A model generated the notes under the pieces. The model saw only the letters and a list, made by a program, of their open reading frames with translations. It was not told where the DNA came from and did no database searches. Below, piece by piece: positions 9,131-18,646 of a stretch of DNA of 64,000 bases. A program made the translations under genes and the position numbers. Where the stretch lies: contig NC_015177.1 of the NCBI RefSeq assembly GCF_000190735.1, positions 1,240,001-1,304,000 on the forward strand, in the 5' to 3' direction. The DNA is from Pseudopedobacter saltans DSM 12145 (lineage in GTDB: Bacteria > Bacteroidota > Bacteroidia > Sphingobacteriales > Sphingobacteriaceae). Each line of letters begins with the position of its first letter. Position 1 is the stretch's first letter.

Positions 9131-9160
9131 CGAAGAAACTGGCATTCATAATAAAAGATT

Positions 9161-9192
9161 AAAGCATACTTAACATCTATTAAGTATGCTTT
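9161..9192 (+). terminator. Terminator after DEAD-box helicase
   Basis: A perfect 13-bp stem (AAAGCATACTTAA with TTAAGTATGCTTT) and a 6-base loop are followed by further T residues. Confidence 0.88.
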
Positions 9193-9258
9193 TTTATATT
9201 GCGAGTATGGTTACATTGAACCGGTAGATCTCGACTTTTTTGAAATCGAATATTTATT

Positions 9259-9266
9259 TATATTTG
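9259..9266 (+). promoter_or_regulatory. Putative -7 box (TATATTTG) of the sigma/SusCD module
   Basis: TATATTTG lies 20 bp before the sigma factor ATG. A TTTG (9239-9242) precedes it with a 16-bp spacer, one base shorter than the usual 17-23. Confidence 0.4.
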
Positions 9267-9285
9267 GATATAAGCCTATTTCACC

Positions 9286-9870
9286 ATGTCGGAAATAATC
9301 AATTTAGAGCGTGAACTTCTATACCGTTTGAAAAACAACGATGAACTTGCTTTTAAAGAGATTTATAACCAAAACTGGCGTAGATTATTTGCATTGGCGT
9401 TGCAAAAAGTTAAAGAAGCAGAAACAGCCGAGGAAATTGTACAGAATATTTTTATAGACTTATGGGAAAATCGCCATTCTAAAAATATTGAGAATTTAAA
9501 AGCATATCTTTCTGCATCGATACGCTATGGCGTGATAAACCATATCAAAAACCAATTAGTAAAAGAAAAGTATAAGTTATACAAACAAAGAAACGAAACC
9601 GAATTAGATTCTATAGAATCTGTTTATAACCTTAAAGAGTTAAACTCAAGAATAGAAATCGGAATTTCTAACCTACCAACTAAAACCCAGGATATTTTCA
9701 GACTGAGCAGATTTGAGCTTTTAACAAATAAAGAAATTGCAAAAAGCTATAATATCAGTGAAAAAGCTGTAGAGTACCATATTACCCAATCTTTAAAGTC
9801 TTTAAGACGTTTCCTGAAAGATTACGCAATTTCAATTTTTTATTTTTTTATAATTTTTTTTAGGGATTAG
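9286..9870 (+). CDS. ECF RNA polymerase sigma factor, FecI-like
   Basis: A 194-residue extracytoplasmic-function sigma factor. Region 2 spans about residues 15-90 (EIYNQNWRRLFALA, then AEEIVQNIFIDLWENR for core binding and -10 recognition). Region 4 spans about 125-178, with the helix-turn-helix LLTNKEIAKSYNISEKAVEYH. It is followed at 40 bp by a FecR-type anti-sigma gene and then SusC/SusD, so it should be released when the SusC transducer binds its ligand and then activate this locus (by analogy with FecI/FecR/FecA). Odd point: the last 16 residues are strongly hydrophobic and aromatic, which could hold the protein at the membrane or in contact with FecR. Confidence 0.93.
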   Translation: MSEIINLERELLYRLKNNDELAFKEIYNQNWRRLFALALQKVKEAETAEEIVQNIFIDLWENRHSKNIENLKAYLSASIRYGVINHIKNQLVKEKYKLYKQRNETELDSIESVYNLKELNSRIEIGISNLPTKTQDIFRLSRFELLTNKEIAKSYNISEKAVEYHITQSLKSLRRFLKDYAISIFYFFIIFFRD

Positions 9871-9909
9871 GGTCTCTTAGCTTACTTATCTATTACAAAA
9901 GGATAGATA

Positions 9910-10908
9910 ATGAGTACCGAAGCATATAAAGAGCTGCTAAAGCGATATCTGGACGGGAAATGTACCGATGAGGAGGAGAAGCTAATTGAAGAGTGGTACA
10001 ATAACCTTCATGTTTCCTCTGTTAAATTGGAAGATCTAAATTCCGCCGAGATAGACAATAAATTATGGACTACAATTGATAATGCTATCAAGATCGAAAA
10101 ACCCAAAGTAAGAACTTTCAAATTCTATAAGATAGCTATCGCCGCGTCTTTACTAATTGCCGCTCTTTTTTATTACAATTCCACACAGTTAGTTCCTTTA
10201 ACCTATACATTTGACAACGATAAAGTTTCTATGATTAATAATAATCAAGAAATAGAAGAAGTTAAACTGGTAGACGGAACTTTTATTCAATTATACCCTA
10301 AATCAAGTATTACCTATTCCAAATCGTTTTCAGAGAAAAAGCGGGAAGTTTATTTAAAAGGTAAGGCTTTTTTTCAGGTCGCAAAAAATAAAGAGAAGCC
10401 ATTTGTAGTTCATAATTACCATAATACAATTCATGTAGTTGGAACAAGCTTTTTAGTGCAATCAGAAAATGATCCAGCACAAAACTATATAGAAGTAGTA
10501 AGTGGCAAGGTTTGGGTTGAAGAAAATAATACGCTTTTTGAGAGAAAAAACAATACAAAATATGTTCTTACTCCAAACAAGAAATTAGCCTTTGATAGTA
10601 ACCAAAATAAGTTCACCGAAGGTATAGTCTCTTCACCAAAACCAATGGCTAAGGATATGGAACATGCTTCCGGTGAGGTATCCTTTTCATTTTCGGATAC
10701 TCCTTTAGAAAATGTTGTTGGTAAGCTGGAGCAAGTGTATGGGCTGAATATTGAATTGGATAATCAAAATCTAAGCAGTTGTACTTTTACTGGGAATCTG
10801 AATGATGAAGACCTGTTTAAAAAGCTAGACCTGCTTTGCACTTCGATAGGTGCAAAATATAGTGTAAAGCACACCAATATATATATAAGTGGCAATGGTT
10901 GCCGATAA
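9910..10908 (+). CDS. FecR-type anti-sigma factor
   Basis: A 332-residue single-pass inner-membrane regulator. The N-terminal cytoplasmic part (1-75) starts with the YLDGKCTDEEEKLIEEWY motif that binds the ECF sigma factor. One membrane helix lies at about 76-92. The periplasmic FecR domain (about 115-215) contains VKLVDGTFIQLYPKS and VYLKGKAFFQVAKN, and a C-terminal DUF4974-type domain (about 258-330) resembles STN folds. It lies between the sigma gene and susC. It is expected to keep the sigma factor inactive until the STN domain of the SusC protein contacts its periplasmic end. Confidence 0.93.
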   Translation: MSTEAYKELLKRYLDGKCTDEEEKLIEEWYNNLHVSSVKLEDLNSAEIDNKLWTTIDNAIKIEKPKVRTFKFYKIAIAASLLIAALFYYNSTQLVPLTYTFDNDKVSMINNNQEIEEVKLVDGTFIQLYPKSSITYSKSFSEKKREVYLKGKAFFQVAKNKEKPFVVHNYHNTIHVVGTSFLVQSENDPAQNYIEVVSGKVWVEENNTLFERKNNTKYVLTPNKKLAFDSNQNKFTEGIVSSPKPMAKDMEHASGEVSFSFSDTPLENVVGKLEQVYGLNIELDNQNLSSCTFTGNLNDEDLFKKLDLLCTSIGAKYSVKHTNIYISGNGCR

Positions 10909-10972
10909 ATTATTTATCAATTTTTAAACAAAATAGCTTATGTAAAAACGATACAGATACTAAGAAAGGAAA

Positions 10973-10995
10973 CCGGCAGTCTAGTACACTGCCGG
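10973..10995 (+). promoter_or_regulatory. Hairpin between fecR and susC
   Basis: A perfect 8-bp GC-rich stem, CCGGCAGT/ACTGCCGG, encloses a 7-base loop. No T tract follows, so it is not a standard terminator. It lies 45 bp before the susC ATG and could be an mRNA-processing or stability element that sets the ratio of FecR to SusC. Confidence 0.5.
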
Positions 10996-11039
10996 TATAT
11001 AAATGCTCGAATTATGTAAAACGAACAAAAATTAAAAGT

Positions 11040-14000
11040 ATGAAAAAAAAGCCAATTATTGTCTATTTAAAGACTGTGATGAGAATTTCTTTTGCACAAT
11101 TTATACTACTAACTGCCTTTAATACAGTAAGTATTGCAGAACCAGCAATTGGGCAAGCTGTGCTCGACTCAAAAATCAGCGTTGCTTTGCAAAACAGCTC
11201 CATAAAAAACACTTTAAAGAATATCAGCGATAAGTACAAAATAGAATTTATCTACAGCCCAACCGCAATCGACGCGAGTAGAAAAATGGATTCTCATTTA
11301 GACAACGAATCGTTGAAATCTTTTTTAAATAACACCATAAAGCCTTTAGGGATAGATTATAAGGTTCATGGAGATAAAGTAATATTATACTCAAAAGAGA
11401 ATATCAATGATTTAAAATCCGTACGCCAGGTTAGAACTGTAAAAGGTAAAGTGGTAGATGAAACCGGACAGCCTCTTCCAGGTGTAGCGGTACAAGTTAA
11501 GGGAACAACTTCGGGATCTGTCACCAATGTAGACGGAAATTATGAAATCGTGATACCGGAAGGTGCTTCTGCTTTAACATTCTCTTATATCGGTTTTCTG
11601 AAGCGAGAAATTGATATTGCCGGACAAACAACTGTCAATGTAACTTTAAATAGCGACAGTCAGGCTCTTAGTGAAGTTGTTGTTGTAGGATATGGTACGC
11701 AAAAAAGAAGTGATGTTTCGGGAGCTGTCTCTACAATTAACGTCAATACAGCAACTTCCATCCCTACTACTAATATATCTGAAATGATTAGAGGACAAGC
11801 TGCTGGAGTTTCCGTTACTCTAGGATCAGCCAGACCTGGTGGGACATCCAATATATTAATTCGCGGACAAAGATCCATTACTGGAAGCAACTCCCCGTTG
11901 GTAGTTTTAGACGGATTTCCTATCGAAAATATAAATGATGTAAATCCTGATGATATTGCTTCCCTGGAAATTTTAAAAGACGCTTCTTCGCAGGCAATTT
12001 ATGGGGCCAGAGCATCTAATGGTGTTATCCTGATAACCAGTAAAAAAGGGGTAGAAGGGCGAACAAACGTTAATGCCAGCACTTACTTTACGGATCAAAA
12101 ACTAACAAAAAACTTCGATTTGTATAGTCCGGAGGAATTCGCACAATTCAGAAGAGAAGCAAAACGTACAAATAATTCCGGGAATTATCTACCTAATGAC
12201 GCGGATAATTTTGGTGGAGCTACAGCGCCAGAGTATTTAAACTATGCAGCTGGTAATTTCGCAAACTGGGAAGACGCAGTTTTAAGACATGGAAAAATAA
12301 GCAGCAGCACTGTAAGTTTAAATGGCGGAAGCGCAAACACCAAAGTGTTTTCTAGTTTAAATTATTTTGATCAATCTGGATTAATACCTTCTTCTGGTTA
12401 CAAAAGAGGTAATTTCAGGTTGAACCTGAATCACAAAATAAATCAAAGAGCAAGTATAGAGGCCAATCTGAATACTGTTACCGATAAACAGAGCAAGGAA
12501 ACCACAGGATTAGATTTTATTACTATAAGCCCATTTACAGGGCCATATGATCTTAATGGAAATTTGGTAAATAATGTTGCAGGAGTAAATGCAAGCAGCA
12601 GTACAATCAATCCATTGTGGAGTATCAGGGAATCATCAAACGATGTAAAATCAAATTTCTATAACATTAACGTTGTTGGTAATTATAAAATTCTTGACAA
12701 TTTAAGTTACAAAATCAATACACTTTTCAGTAACAGGAATGTAGACGAAGGTGCCTACAGGACACGTTTACACGAAGAAGGGAAAGGCTCTGTAAATGGT
12801 AAAGCCGTTGTTTCCGATTTGAAAAGACAGGAATATCTTGTAGAAAATATCTTAAACTATAATCTAAATATAAATAGCATCCATCAGTTTGATATTACTG
12901 CTGTTCAATCCATCAATCAAATCGATAACTCTTTAACAACAACTACTGCTAATAATTTTCCAAATGATTTATTGGGATATGATGGCATTAGTAGTGCTTT
13001 AAATTTCAAAACCACAAGAGCTGAGGATAGAAGAAGATTATTATCTTACATGGGAAGGGTTAGATATAGCTTATTAGACAGATATCTATTTACATTCACA
13101 GCCAGACAAGACGGCGCGTCAGTTTTCTCTCAAAACGATAAGTGGGCATTTTTTCCAGCTGCAGCCTTTGCCTGGAAAGCTCATGAGGAAAGTTTCCTGA
13201 AAAATGTTAAAGCCATTAACGAATTGAAATTAAGGGTTACTTACGGATCAGTGGGAAATCAGGCATTAAGCCCTTACCAAACTTTGGGATTAGTAAATAT
13301 TCACAATTATGTGTTTAATGGAAATGTTTATGGTGGAAGTTTACCAGGCAGTCAATTACCAAATCCTGGTATAACCTGGGAAACATCGACAACTTTTAAC
13401 ACAGGTTTAGATTTTGGCTTAATCCAAAATAGACTAACCGGCTCAGTTGACTATTATTCTACAAACACCACAGATTTATTATTAACTGTACCTGTGAATT
13501 CTCTTACAGGATTTACGAGTACTATTGCGAACGGTGGTGAGTCTAAAAACAGCGGTATTGAACTATTGCTAAATTATGCGGTAGTTAGAAATCAGGATTT
13601 TAAATGGAATATTAACGCAACTTTTGCAAAAAACAAGAACCAGATTGTAAAAACGGGATTAGTAGACGAAAATGGAAGACCAAGAGATGACGAAAATAAT
13701 AATCGATTTATCGGAAGCCCTATAAATATTATTTATTCTCATGTATTTGACGGTATTTTCCAAACAGATGAAGAAGCTAAGTCATCTCCCCAAGCAAAAA
13801 CTCAGAATTTTCAAACTCCTGCGTCATTAGTTGCCGGCGCTATCAGAGTAAAGGATGTAAATGGAGATGGAATAATCAACGATTTGGATAAAGTAAAAAT
13901 CAGAACACAGCCAGACTGGTTTGGGTCTTTTGCTTCTACTCTCAATTATAAAGGTATAGATTTCCTTGCCGATTTCTATTTTGTGAAAGGGGCAACAAAA

Positions 14001-14372
14001 CGGAATCCATATTTAAGCGATTTTAATCAGGGTGGAACTTTCCAGTCTGTGAGAAACGGTATAAAAGTTGATTATTGGACACCAGAACGTCCATCCAATT
14101 CTTATCCGAGACCAAACTTTAATACGGCTCCTGCAAATATCGGGGTACTAAATATAACTGATGCTTCTTATTTTAGACTTAGAACCTTATCTCTCGGCTA
14201 TAACTTACCAAAAACAGTACTTTCTAGAGCTTATTTGAATAGTCTGAGAGTTTATTTTACCGGGACCAATTTATGGACTTCTACAAAGTACAAGTCATAT
14301 AACCCTGAAAATAATCCGGGAGATTTCCCAGATGCCCAATCGTTTACTGTTGGGGTAAACATAGGTTTGTAA
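11040..14372 (+). CDS. SusC/RagA TonB-linked outer-membrane transporter with STN signalling domain
   Basis: A 1110-residue TonB-dependent transducer. After the signal peptide (about 1-39) comes an STN domain (about 44-118), which contacts FecR. Then a carboxypeptidase-regulatory-like domain (about 135-205, VKGKVVDETGQPLPGVAVQVKG), the SEVVVVGYGTQKRSDVSGAV start of the plug (about 211-340), and a beta-barrel ending in a typical aromatic-rich strand. I start at ATG 11040, because the 47 codons upstream in frame are basic and polar and would spoil the signal peptide. It partners the SusD protein that follows to import an oligomeric nutrient, and it also signals to the FecI/FecR pair. The substrate is unknown: no glycoside hydrolase or peptidase gene follows. 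Confidence 0.95.
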   Translation: MKKKPIIVYLKTVMRISFAQFILLTAFNTVSIAEPAIGQAVLDSKISVALQNSSIKNTLKNISDKYKIEFIYSPTAIDASRKMDSHLDNESLKSFLNNTIKPLGIDYKVHGDKVILYSKENINDLKSVRQVRTVKGKVVDETGQPLPGVAVQVKGTTSGSVTNVDGNYEIVIPEGASALTFSYIGFLKREIDIAGQTTVNVTLNSDSQALSEVVVVGYGTQKRSDVSGAVSTINVNTATSIPTTNISEMIRGQAAGVSVTLGSARPGGTSNILIRGQRSITGSNSPLVVLDGFPIENINDVNPDDIASLEILKDASSQAIYGARASNGVILITSKKGVEGRTNVNASTYFTDQKLTKNFDLYSPEEFAQFRREAKRTNNSGNYLPNDADNFGGATAPEYLNYAAGNFANWEDAVLRHGKISSSTVSLNGGSANTKVFSSLNYFDQSGLIPSSGYKRGNFRLNLNHKINQRASIEANLNTVTDKQSKETTGLDFITISPFTGPYDLNGNLVNNVAGVNASSSTINPLWSIRESSNDVKSNFYNINVVGNYKILDNLSYKINTLFSNRNVDEGAYRTRLHEEGKGSVNGKAVVSDLKRQEYLVENILNYNLNINSIHQFDITAVQSINQIDNSLTTTTANNFPNDLLGYDGISSALNFKTTRAEDRRRLLSYMGRVRYSLLDRYLFTFTARQDGASVFSQNDKWAFFPAAAFAWKAHEESFLKNVKAINELKLRVTYGSVGNQALSPYQTLGLVNIHNYVFNGNVYGGSLPGSQLPNPGITWETSTTFNTGLDFGLIQNRLTGSVDYYSTNTTDLLLTVPVNSLTGFTSTIANGGESKNSGIELLLNYAVVRNQDFKWNINATFAKNKNQIVKTGLVDENGRPRDDENNNRFIGSPINIIYSHVFDGIFQTDEEAKSSPQAKTQNFQTPASLVAGAIRVKDVNGDGIINDLDKVKIRTQPDWFGSFASTLNYKGIDFLADFYFVKGATKRNPYLSDFNQGGTFQSVRNGIKVDYWTPERPSNSYPRPNFNTAPANIGVLNITDASYFRLRTLSLGYNLPKTVLSRAYLNSLRVYFTGTNLWTSTKYKSYNPENNPGDFPDAQSFTVGVNIGL

Positions 14373-14406
14373 TAAGTCGAGATGGTTGAATTTTAAAAGC
14401 AAAATC

Positions 14407-16092
14407 ATGAATACTAAAAATATCTATATAAAAAGTGTTGTAGGATTATGTCTAGGAAGTGTACTGTGTGTTTCCTCATGTAAAGACTACCTTACAGAGA
14501 AACCAAGTTCTCAATTTAGCGCAGATTTCGTATATAATACTCCGGAAGGCTTAGAAGCCGGCGTAGTTGGCCTTTATAACCTTCAAAGAGCATTTTTTGA
14601 TAATGGAGACAATAACGGATCTAATAGTTTGATTATTGACGCTAAGGACGATTTAACAGTGCCAAGAGGAGGGGAGATCTCTAATTATGGATTAATGAAA
14701 CAAGGTACTACCGCAGATAATAGCTCTGTGCATTCGTACTGGTGGAGCTCCTATTATAAAATTGTAGATAGATCCAATGCTATTATTGCAGCCGGTGAGA
14801 AATTAGCGAATATAGACGAGGCGAAAAGAAAAGTAATATTGGCTGAAGCCAAATTCTTTAGGGCCAATGCGGTTTTTACATTGTTTAAAACTTTCAATAA
14901 TATCTATATAACTACAGAACCTACAAGTTTTGAAACTGCATTTAAAACAATCAATAGTAAAACTCCTGAAGCAGAAATCTATAAATTGGTTAACGAGGAT
15001 TTAAGCTATGCGATTAGTAATTTGGCTTGGACAAGTTATCAGCTAGGTAGGGTTAATCAAGCTACCGCAAGACATTTAAAAGCGGAAGTCGCCTTATGGC
15101 AAAAAAATTGGCCTGAAGCAAAACTTCAATCTGAAGAGATTATAGCACAAACCAATAACTACGCGTTGCAATCATCTACAGGACAGGTTTTTGCTGGAGA
15201 TTTGAATCATAAAGAATCTTTATGGACATTGCAATACAAAGAATCGATAGATGGCAATCCAAACAAACTGAACTTTAATTTAATGCCAAATTATGCGGAA
15301 CTGATTCCCGGTTCCAAATATTCAATTGAGCAAGGCGGAAGAGGTTTTGGCTGGCTAACAGTGAACAATTATTTGAGAGATTTACTATTAGCTGATCCGA
15401 ACGACACTCGTATTAAAGGTACTTATTACATTAAAGATTATTTTTATAATGATCCGGCAACTTTACCTGCAGGTAAAGTGTTAGGAAGCAAGATCGTACA
15501 CGATCAGTGGCAGGAATTTGCTCCCAATGGAAATGACAGGCATTTATTCTTTGTAAGATTAACTGTAGGATGTAAAAAATACTTCCCAACTACAGGTATT
15601 CCAACGGCAGACGCTCAAACCATGAACAGAATGATGTTTCGTTTAGCAGAAACATTTTTGTTTGCAGCAGAAGCAAATCTCAATTTAGGAAATATTGGGA
15701 CTGTAAATGATGCAGCAACTTCTAAAACAGCATTGGGACAAATCAATGCGGTGAGAAAAAGAGCTGGAGCTGCTCCTTTATCTTCGCTAACGCTTCAGGA
15801 TATCTTAAATGAACAAGCCAGGGAATTAGCGTTTGAAGGGAAGCGGTGGTATATGTTAAAACGTACCGGTAAACTTTATAGCTTTGTAAAAGAACATGCG
15901 GGATATGGTCGTCCTGGAGATGAAAGTTCAGATACAAATCAATCTACGGGACACGCAAATACACCAGCGGATCCGTATCCTTACAGAAATGACGCCAGGC
16001 GAATTATAAAACCTTATATGGTTAATTGGGTAATTCCGAAAGCGCAGCTAAATTTATTGGGACCAAATTATCCTCAAAACGACGATTATTAA
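14407..16092 (+). CDS. SusD/RagB family nutrient-binding lipoprotein
   Basis: A 561-residue outer-membrane lipoprotein. The signal peptide ends in a lipobox (VSSC, Cys25), followed by KDYLTEKPSSQFS, a typical SusD N-terminus. The TPR-like helical scaffold is visible, for example RNAIIAAGEKL-type and AEAKFFRANAVFTLFKTF segments, and the C-terminal half contains INAVRKRAGAAPLSS and LAFEGKRWYMLKR. I use ATG 14407; an in-frame TTG at 14386 adds seven residues but is less likely before a lipoprotein signal. It lies 34 bp after susC and forms the lid of the SusCD transporter. Ligand specificity is not readable. Confidence 0.94.
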   Translation: MNTKNIYIKSVVGLCLGSVLCVSSCKDYLTEKPSSQFSADFVYNTPEGLEAGVVGLYNLQRAFFDNGDNNGSNSLIIDAKDDLTVPRGGEISNYGLMKQGTTADNSSVHSYWWSSYYKIVDRSNAIIAAGEKLANIDEAKRKVILAEAKFFRANAVFTLFKTFNNIYITTEPTSFETAFKTINSKTPEAEIYKLVNEDLSYAISNLAWTSYQLGRVNQATARHLKAEVALWQKNWPEAKLQSEEIIAQTNNYALQSSTGQVFAGDLNHKESLWTLQYKESIDGNPNKLNFNLMPNYAELIPGSKYSIEQGGRGFGWLTVNNYLRDLLLADPNDTRIKGTYYIKDYFYNDPATLPAGKVLGSKIVHDQWQEFAPNGNDRHLFFVRLTVGCKKYFPTTGIPTADAQTMNRMMFRLAETFLFAAEANLNLGNIGTVNDAATSKTALGQINAVRKRAGAAPLSSLTLQDILNEQARELAFEGKRWYMLKRTGKLYSFVKEHAGYGRPGDESSDTNQSTGHANTPADPYPYRNDARRIIKPYMVNWVIPKAQLNLLGPNYPQNDDY

Positions 16093-16126
16093 GATATTCG
16101 TATCAATTGATTATTATTCACTTTGG

Positions 16127-16160
16127 AAAAATCCTTTAAGAAAAAACTTAAGGGATTTTT
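16127..16160 (+). terminator. Terminator after susD
   Basis: A 14-bp stem (AAAAATCCTTTAAG with CTTAAGGGATTTTT, one G-T pair) and an A6 loop are followed by CTTTG. The rest of the 16093-16390 gap shows nothing else apart from the next hairpin. Confidence 0.8.
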
Positions 16161-16365
16161 CTTTGATTATGTCAGAACGAAATTTCTTGATGACATCAGA
16201 AATTTTGGTTATGAAAATTGGTAAGAGCTTAAATCTACAAAGAAATTTTAATCATATCGCAACTCGAGTCAGATACTTCCCAAAGCTTATAATTTATAAT
16301 AACTACTGTTACTTTCTCTTCAATGCATTTGTATTATAATTAACATTATGTTAAGTAATAATTTA

Positions 16366-16387
16366 ACATCCCTATCGAGAGGGATGT
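16366..16387 (-). terminator. Hairpin at the 3' end of the CPA2 antiporter gene
   Basis: An 8-bp stem (ACATCCCT/AGGGATGT) with a 6-base loop. On the minus strand it is followed by TAAATTATT, a weak T-rich tail. It begins just past the antiporter stop. Confidence 0.6.
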
Positions 16388-16390
16388 ATA

Positions 16391-18601
16391 TTATCTAAGC
16401 GTCGTTATTATCTTTTTATGGTCGCCTACTATCCAAACCAGATCATTTTCCTCAAAAACCCAGTTTGATTCTGGATTTACAATGCGGTGTCCATTTCTTT
16501 CTATACCAACTACAATTCCGTCGGCGTAATTTCTAATATCAGATTCCTTTAAAGATTTACCATATAAATACGAATCTTTATTGACAATAATTCTTTCTAA
16601 ACTTGGTTTGTAGAGGTTATCTGTTTCTTTAACATTCTTTTCTGGACGTAGTAAAGAGTTTATCTTTTTAATCTGTGTGTCGGTTCCTATGATATAAAGT
16701 TTATCCCCCGGATAAATAACTGTATCTCTGGCTGGTAAATGGATATTTAATTCTCCACGAGAAATAGACGCAACATTAATTCCCGATTTTTCCCGCCATT
16801 TCAGTTCCTCAAGCGTTTTTCCTACGGCTAGTGATTCTGGCTTTACAGTTATTTCTGTAAAATGCGCATCCCATGGCGCTAAAACAGGAATTTCTATATC
16901 TTCAACGTTACTTTTGAAATTAGTAAGGAACCTCTCCTCTATTTTAATATAGTTTTTCTTGATTTGGTCGCCAAAGATAATTAAGCAAACACAGATAACC
17001 AGAAACGCTATTATCGCAGCTTGAAATGATAAGAGATTATTTAGTACAACGATTATTAACCCAACTGCCAATACATATCTTAGAATTCTCATTACGTAGA
17101 TGATATTTCGATAAATCTTATGATTTAAGAGTTTTTGCGCATTTTCATCATAAAGATTTCTAAATCCTAATGCGTATAAAAATGGAGATAAACCCGCTAT
17201 GGTTATGGCTATTGTTGCGATAATTCCCCAAGCCGCACCCTCCGATTGTTCTTGTAAAAAAGGATAAAGATAATTTGTAGAAAGTATAATTAAAGCAATT
17301 GAAAATATAAGATACACAACGGTATTTATAATATATTTCTTCAGGAAAGTTTGCCAATTTGTTGTAGCTGATACACTTTGGGTGGCCGAACTATATTTAT
17401 CTAAATTTTCTCGCCATCTTTTAGGCAACGCAGCTACGATTTTATTTGCTAACGGAAATGATAATTTAATCATATACGGCGTTGTAAACGTCGTTATGGC
17501 GGAAACAGCGACAGTTATAGGATATAAAAATGCACTTGTTACATCTAATGTAGCTCCTAAAGTTGCAATAATGAATGAAAACTCACCTATCTGAGCCAAA
17601 CTTAATCCTGTTTGGATTGAAGTTTTTAAAGGTTGCCCTGATATTAATGCACCTAAGCCAGAACTGAATAGCTTACCTACTATAGTAATAACAATGATTA
17701 TCAACACCGGTGCCCAATATTCCTGCAATACTGTAGGGTCAATCATCATTCCGACCGATACAAAAAATACCGCTCCAAATAAATCTTTTATGGGAGTTAC
17801 CAAATGTTCAATTTTAATTCCCTGATTGGTTTCTGCTAAAATGGACCCCATAATAAAAGCGCCTAAGGCAGGCGAAAAACCAGCTTCAGAAGCCAGATAA
17901 ACCATTAATAAACAAAGAGAAAGGGAAATTATAAGAAGCATTTCGTCACTTAACATAGGTTTGATTCGCTTCAATAAAGTAGGAATAAAGAAAATTCCTC
18001 CTATAAACCAGAGTGTAAGGAAAAAGACAAGTTTCATTACAGAAAACATCATCTCTGCTCCTGCGAAATGCTGACTTACGGCTAAGGTTGACAAAATAAC
18101 CAGAAGAACAATCGTAGCTAAATCCTCTACAATAAGGACTCCGAATACCAAACTGGCAAATTTCTGTCCCTTTACTCCTACTTCTTCAAATGCTCTGATT
18201 ATAATTGTGGTTGATGATACTGATAGAATTGCTCCTAGAAAAATGCTATCCATTTTCGACCAGCCAAACATCTGTCCTGTAAAATAACCGATAGCGAGCA
18301 TAATGACGATTTCACTCATTGCTGAAATCGAAGCTGAGCCCCCAACTTTCATTAGCTTTTTAAAGCTAAACTCAAGTCCAAGGCTAAATAAAAGGAAAAC
18401 AACACCTATTTCGGCCCAAACCTGTACATTATCTTGCTCAACAATTGTTGGAAATAATTTAAAATGTGGTCCAACCAAAAAACCAGCTATTAAATAACCA
18501 AGTACAACAGGTTGTTTTAAGTACTTAAAAATTAAGGTAATGACAGCAGCGGCTCCAAGTAATAATCCAAGATCTGCAATTAAATTCGGTAAATGAATCA
18601 T
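16391..18601 (-). CDS. CPA2 (KefB/KefC-like) cation:proton antiporter with two RCK_C domains
   Basis: A 736-residue membrane protein. The N-terminal Na/H exchanger domain (about residues 5-385, a dozen helices) begins with a KQPVVLGYLIAGFLVGPH block typical of Kef-type proteins and contains LFLLFSLGLEFSFKKL. A second set of four or five helices lies at about 425-545. The cytoplasmic tail carries two TrkA-C/RCK_C domains, about 575-660 and 665-735, with VGKTLEELKWREKSGINV and YGKSLKESDIRNYADGIVVGIERNG. Unlike KefC there is no Rossmann RCK_N domain, so control by NAD(H) or glutathione is not expected; RCK_C domains may bind another small ligand. Likely a K+ or Na+ antiporter. The gene lies alone between ligD and susD. 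Confidence 0.88.
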   Translation of the reverse strand: MIHLPNLIADLGLLLGAAAVITLIFKYLKQPVVLGYLIAGFLVGPHFKLFPTIVEQDNVQVWAEIGVVFLLFSLGLEFSFKKLMKVGGSASISAMSEIVIMLAIGYFTGQMFGWSKMDSIFLGAILSVSSTTIIIRAFEEVGVKGQKFASLVFGVLIVEDLATIVLLVILSTLAVSQHFAGAEMMFSVMKLVFFLTLWFIGGIFFIPTLLKRIKPMLSDEMLLIISLSLCLLMVYLASEAGFSPALGAFIMGSILAETNQGIKIEHLVTPIKDLFGAVFFVSVGMMIDPTVLQEYWAPVLIIIVITIVGKLFSSGLGALISGQPLKTSIQTGLSLAQIGEFSFIIATLGATLDVTSAFLYPITVAVSAITTFTTPYMIKLSFPLANKIVAALPKRWRENLDKYSSATQSVSATTNWQTFLKKYIINTVVYLIFSIALIILSTNYLYPFLQEQSEGAAWGIIATIAITIAGLSPFLYALGFRNLYDENAQKLLNHKIYRNIIYVMRILRYVLAVGLIIVVLNNLLSFQAAIIAFLVICVCLIIFGDQIKKNYIKIEERFLTNFKSNVEDIEIPVLAPWDAHFTEITVKPESLAVGKTLEELKWREKSGINVASISRGELNIHLPARDTVIYPGDKLYIIGTDTQIKKINSLLRPEKNVKETDNLYKPSLERIIVNKDSYLYGKSLKESDIRNYADGIVVGIERNGHRIVNPESNWVFEENDLVWIVGDHKKIITTLR

Positions 18602-18646
18602 AGAAAATATAAAAATTTCATTTTCCTAAATATACAAAATCATGTT

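Noticed and set aside
10899-11039. 47-codon N-terminal extension of SusC
   Set aside because: The in-frame part overlaps the end of fecR and includes the hairpin; the signal peptide begins at ATG 11040.
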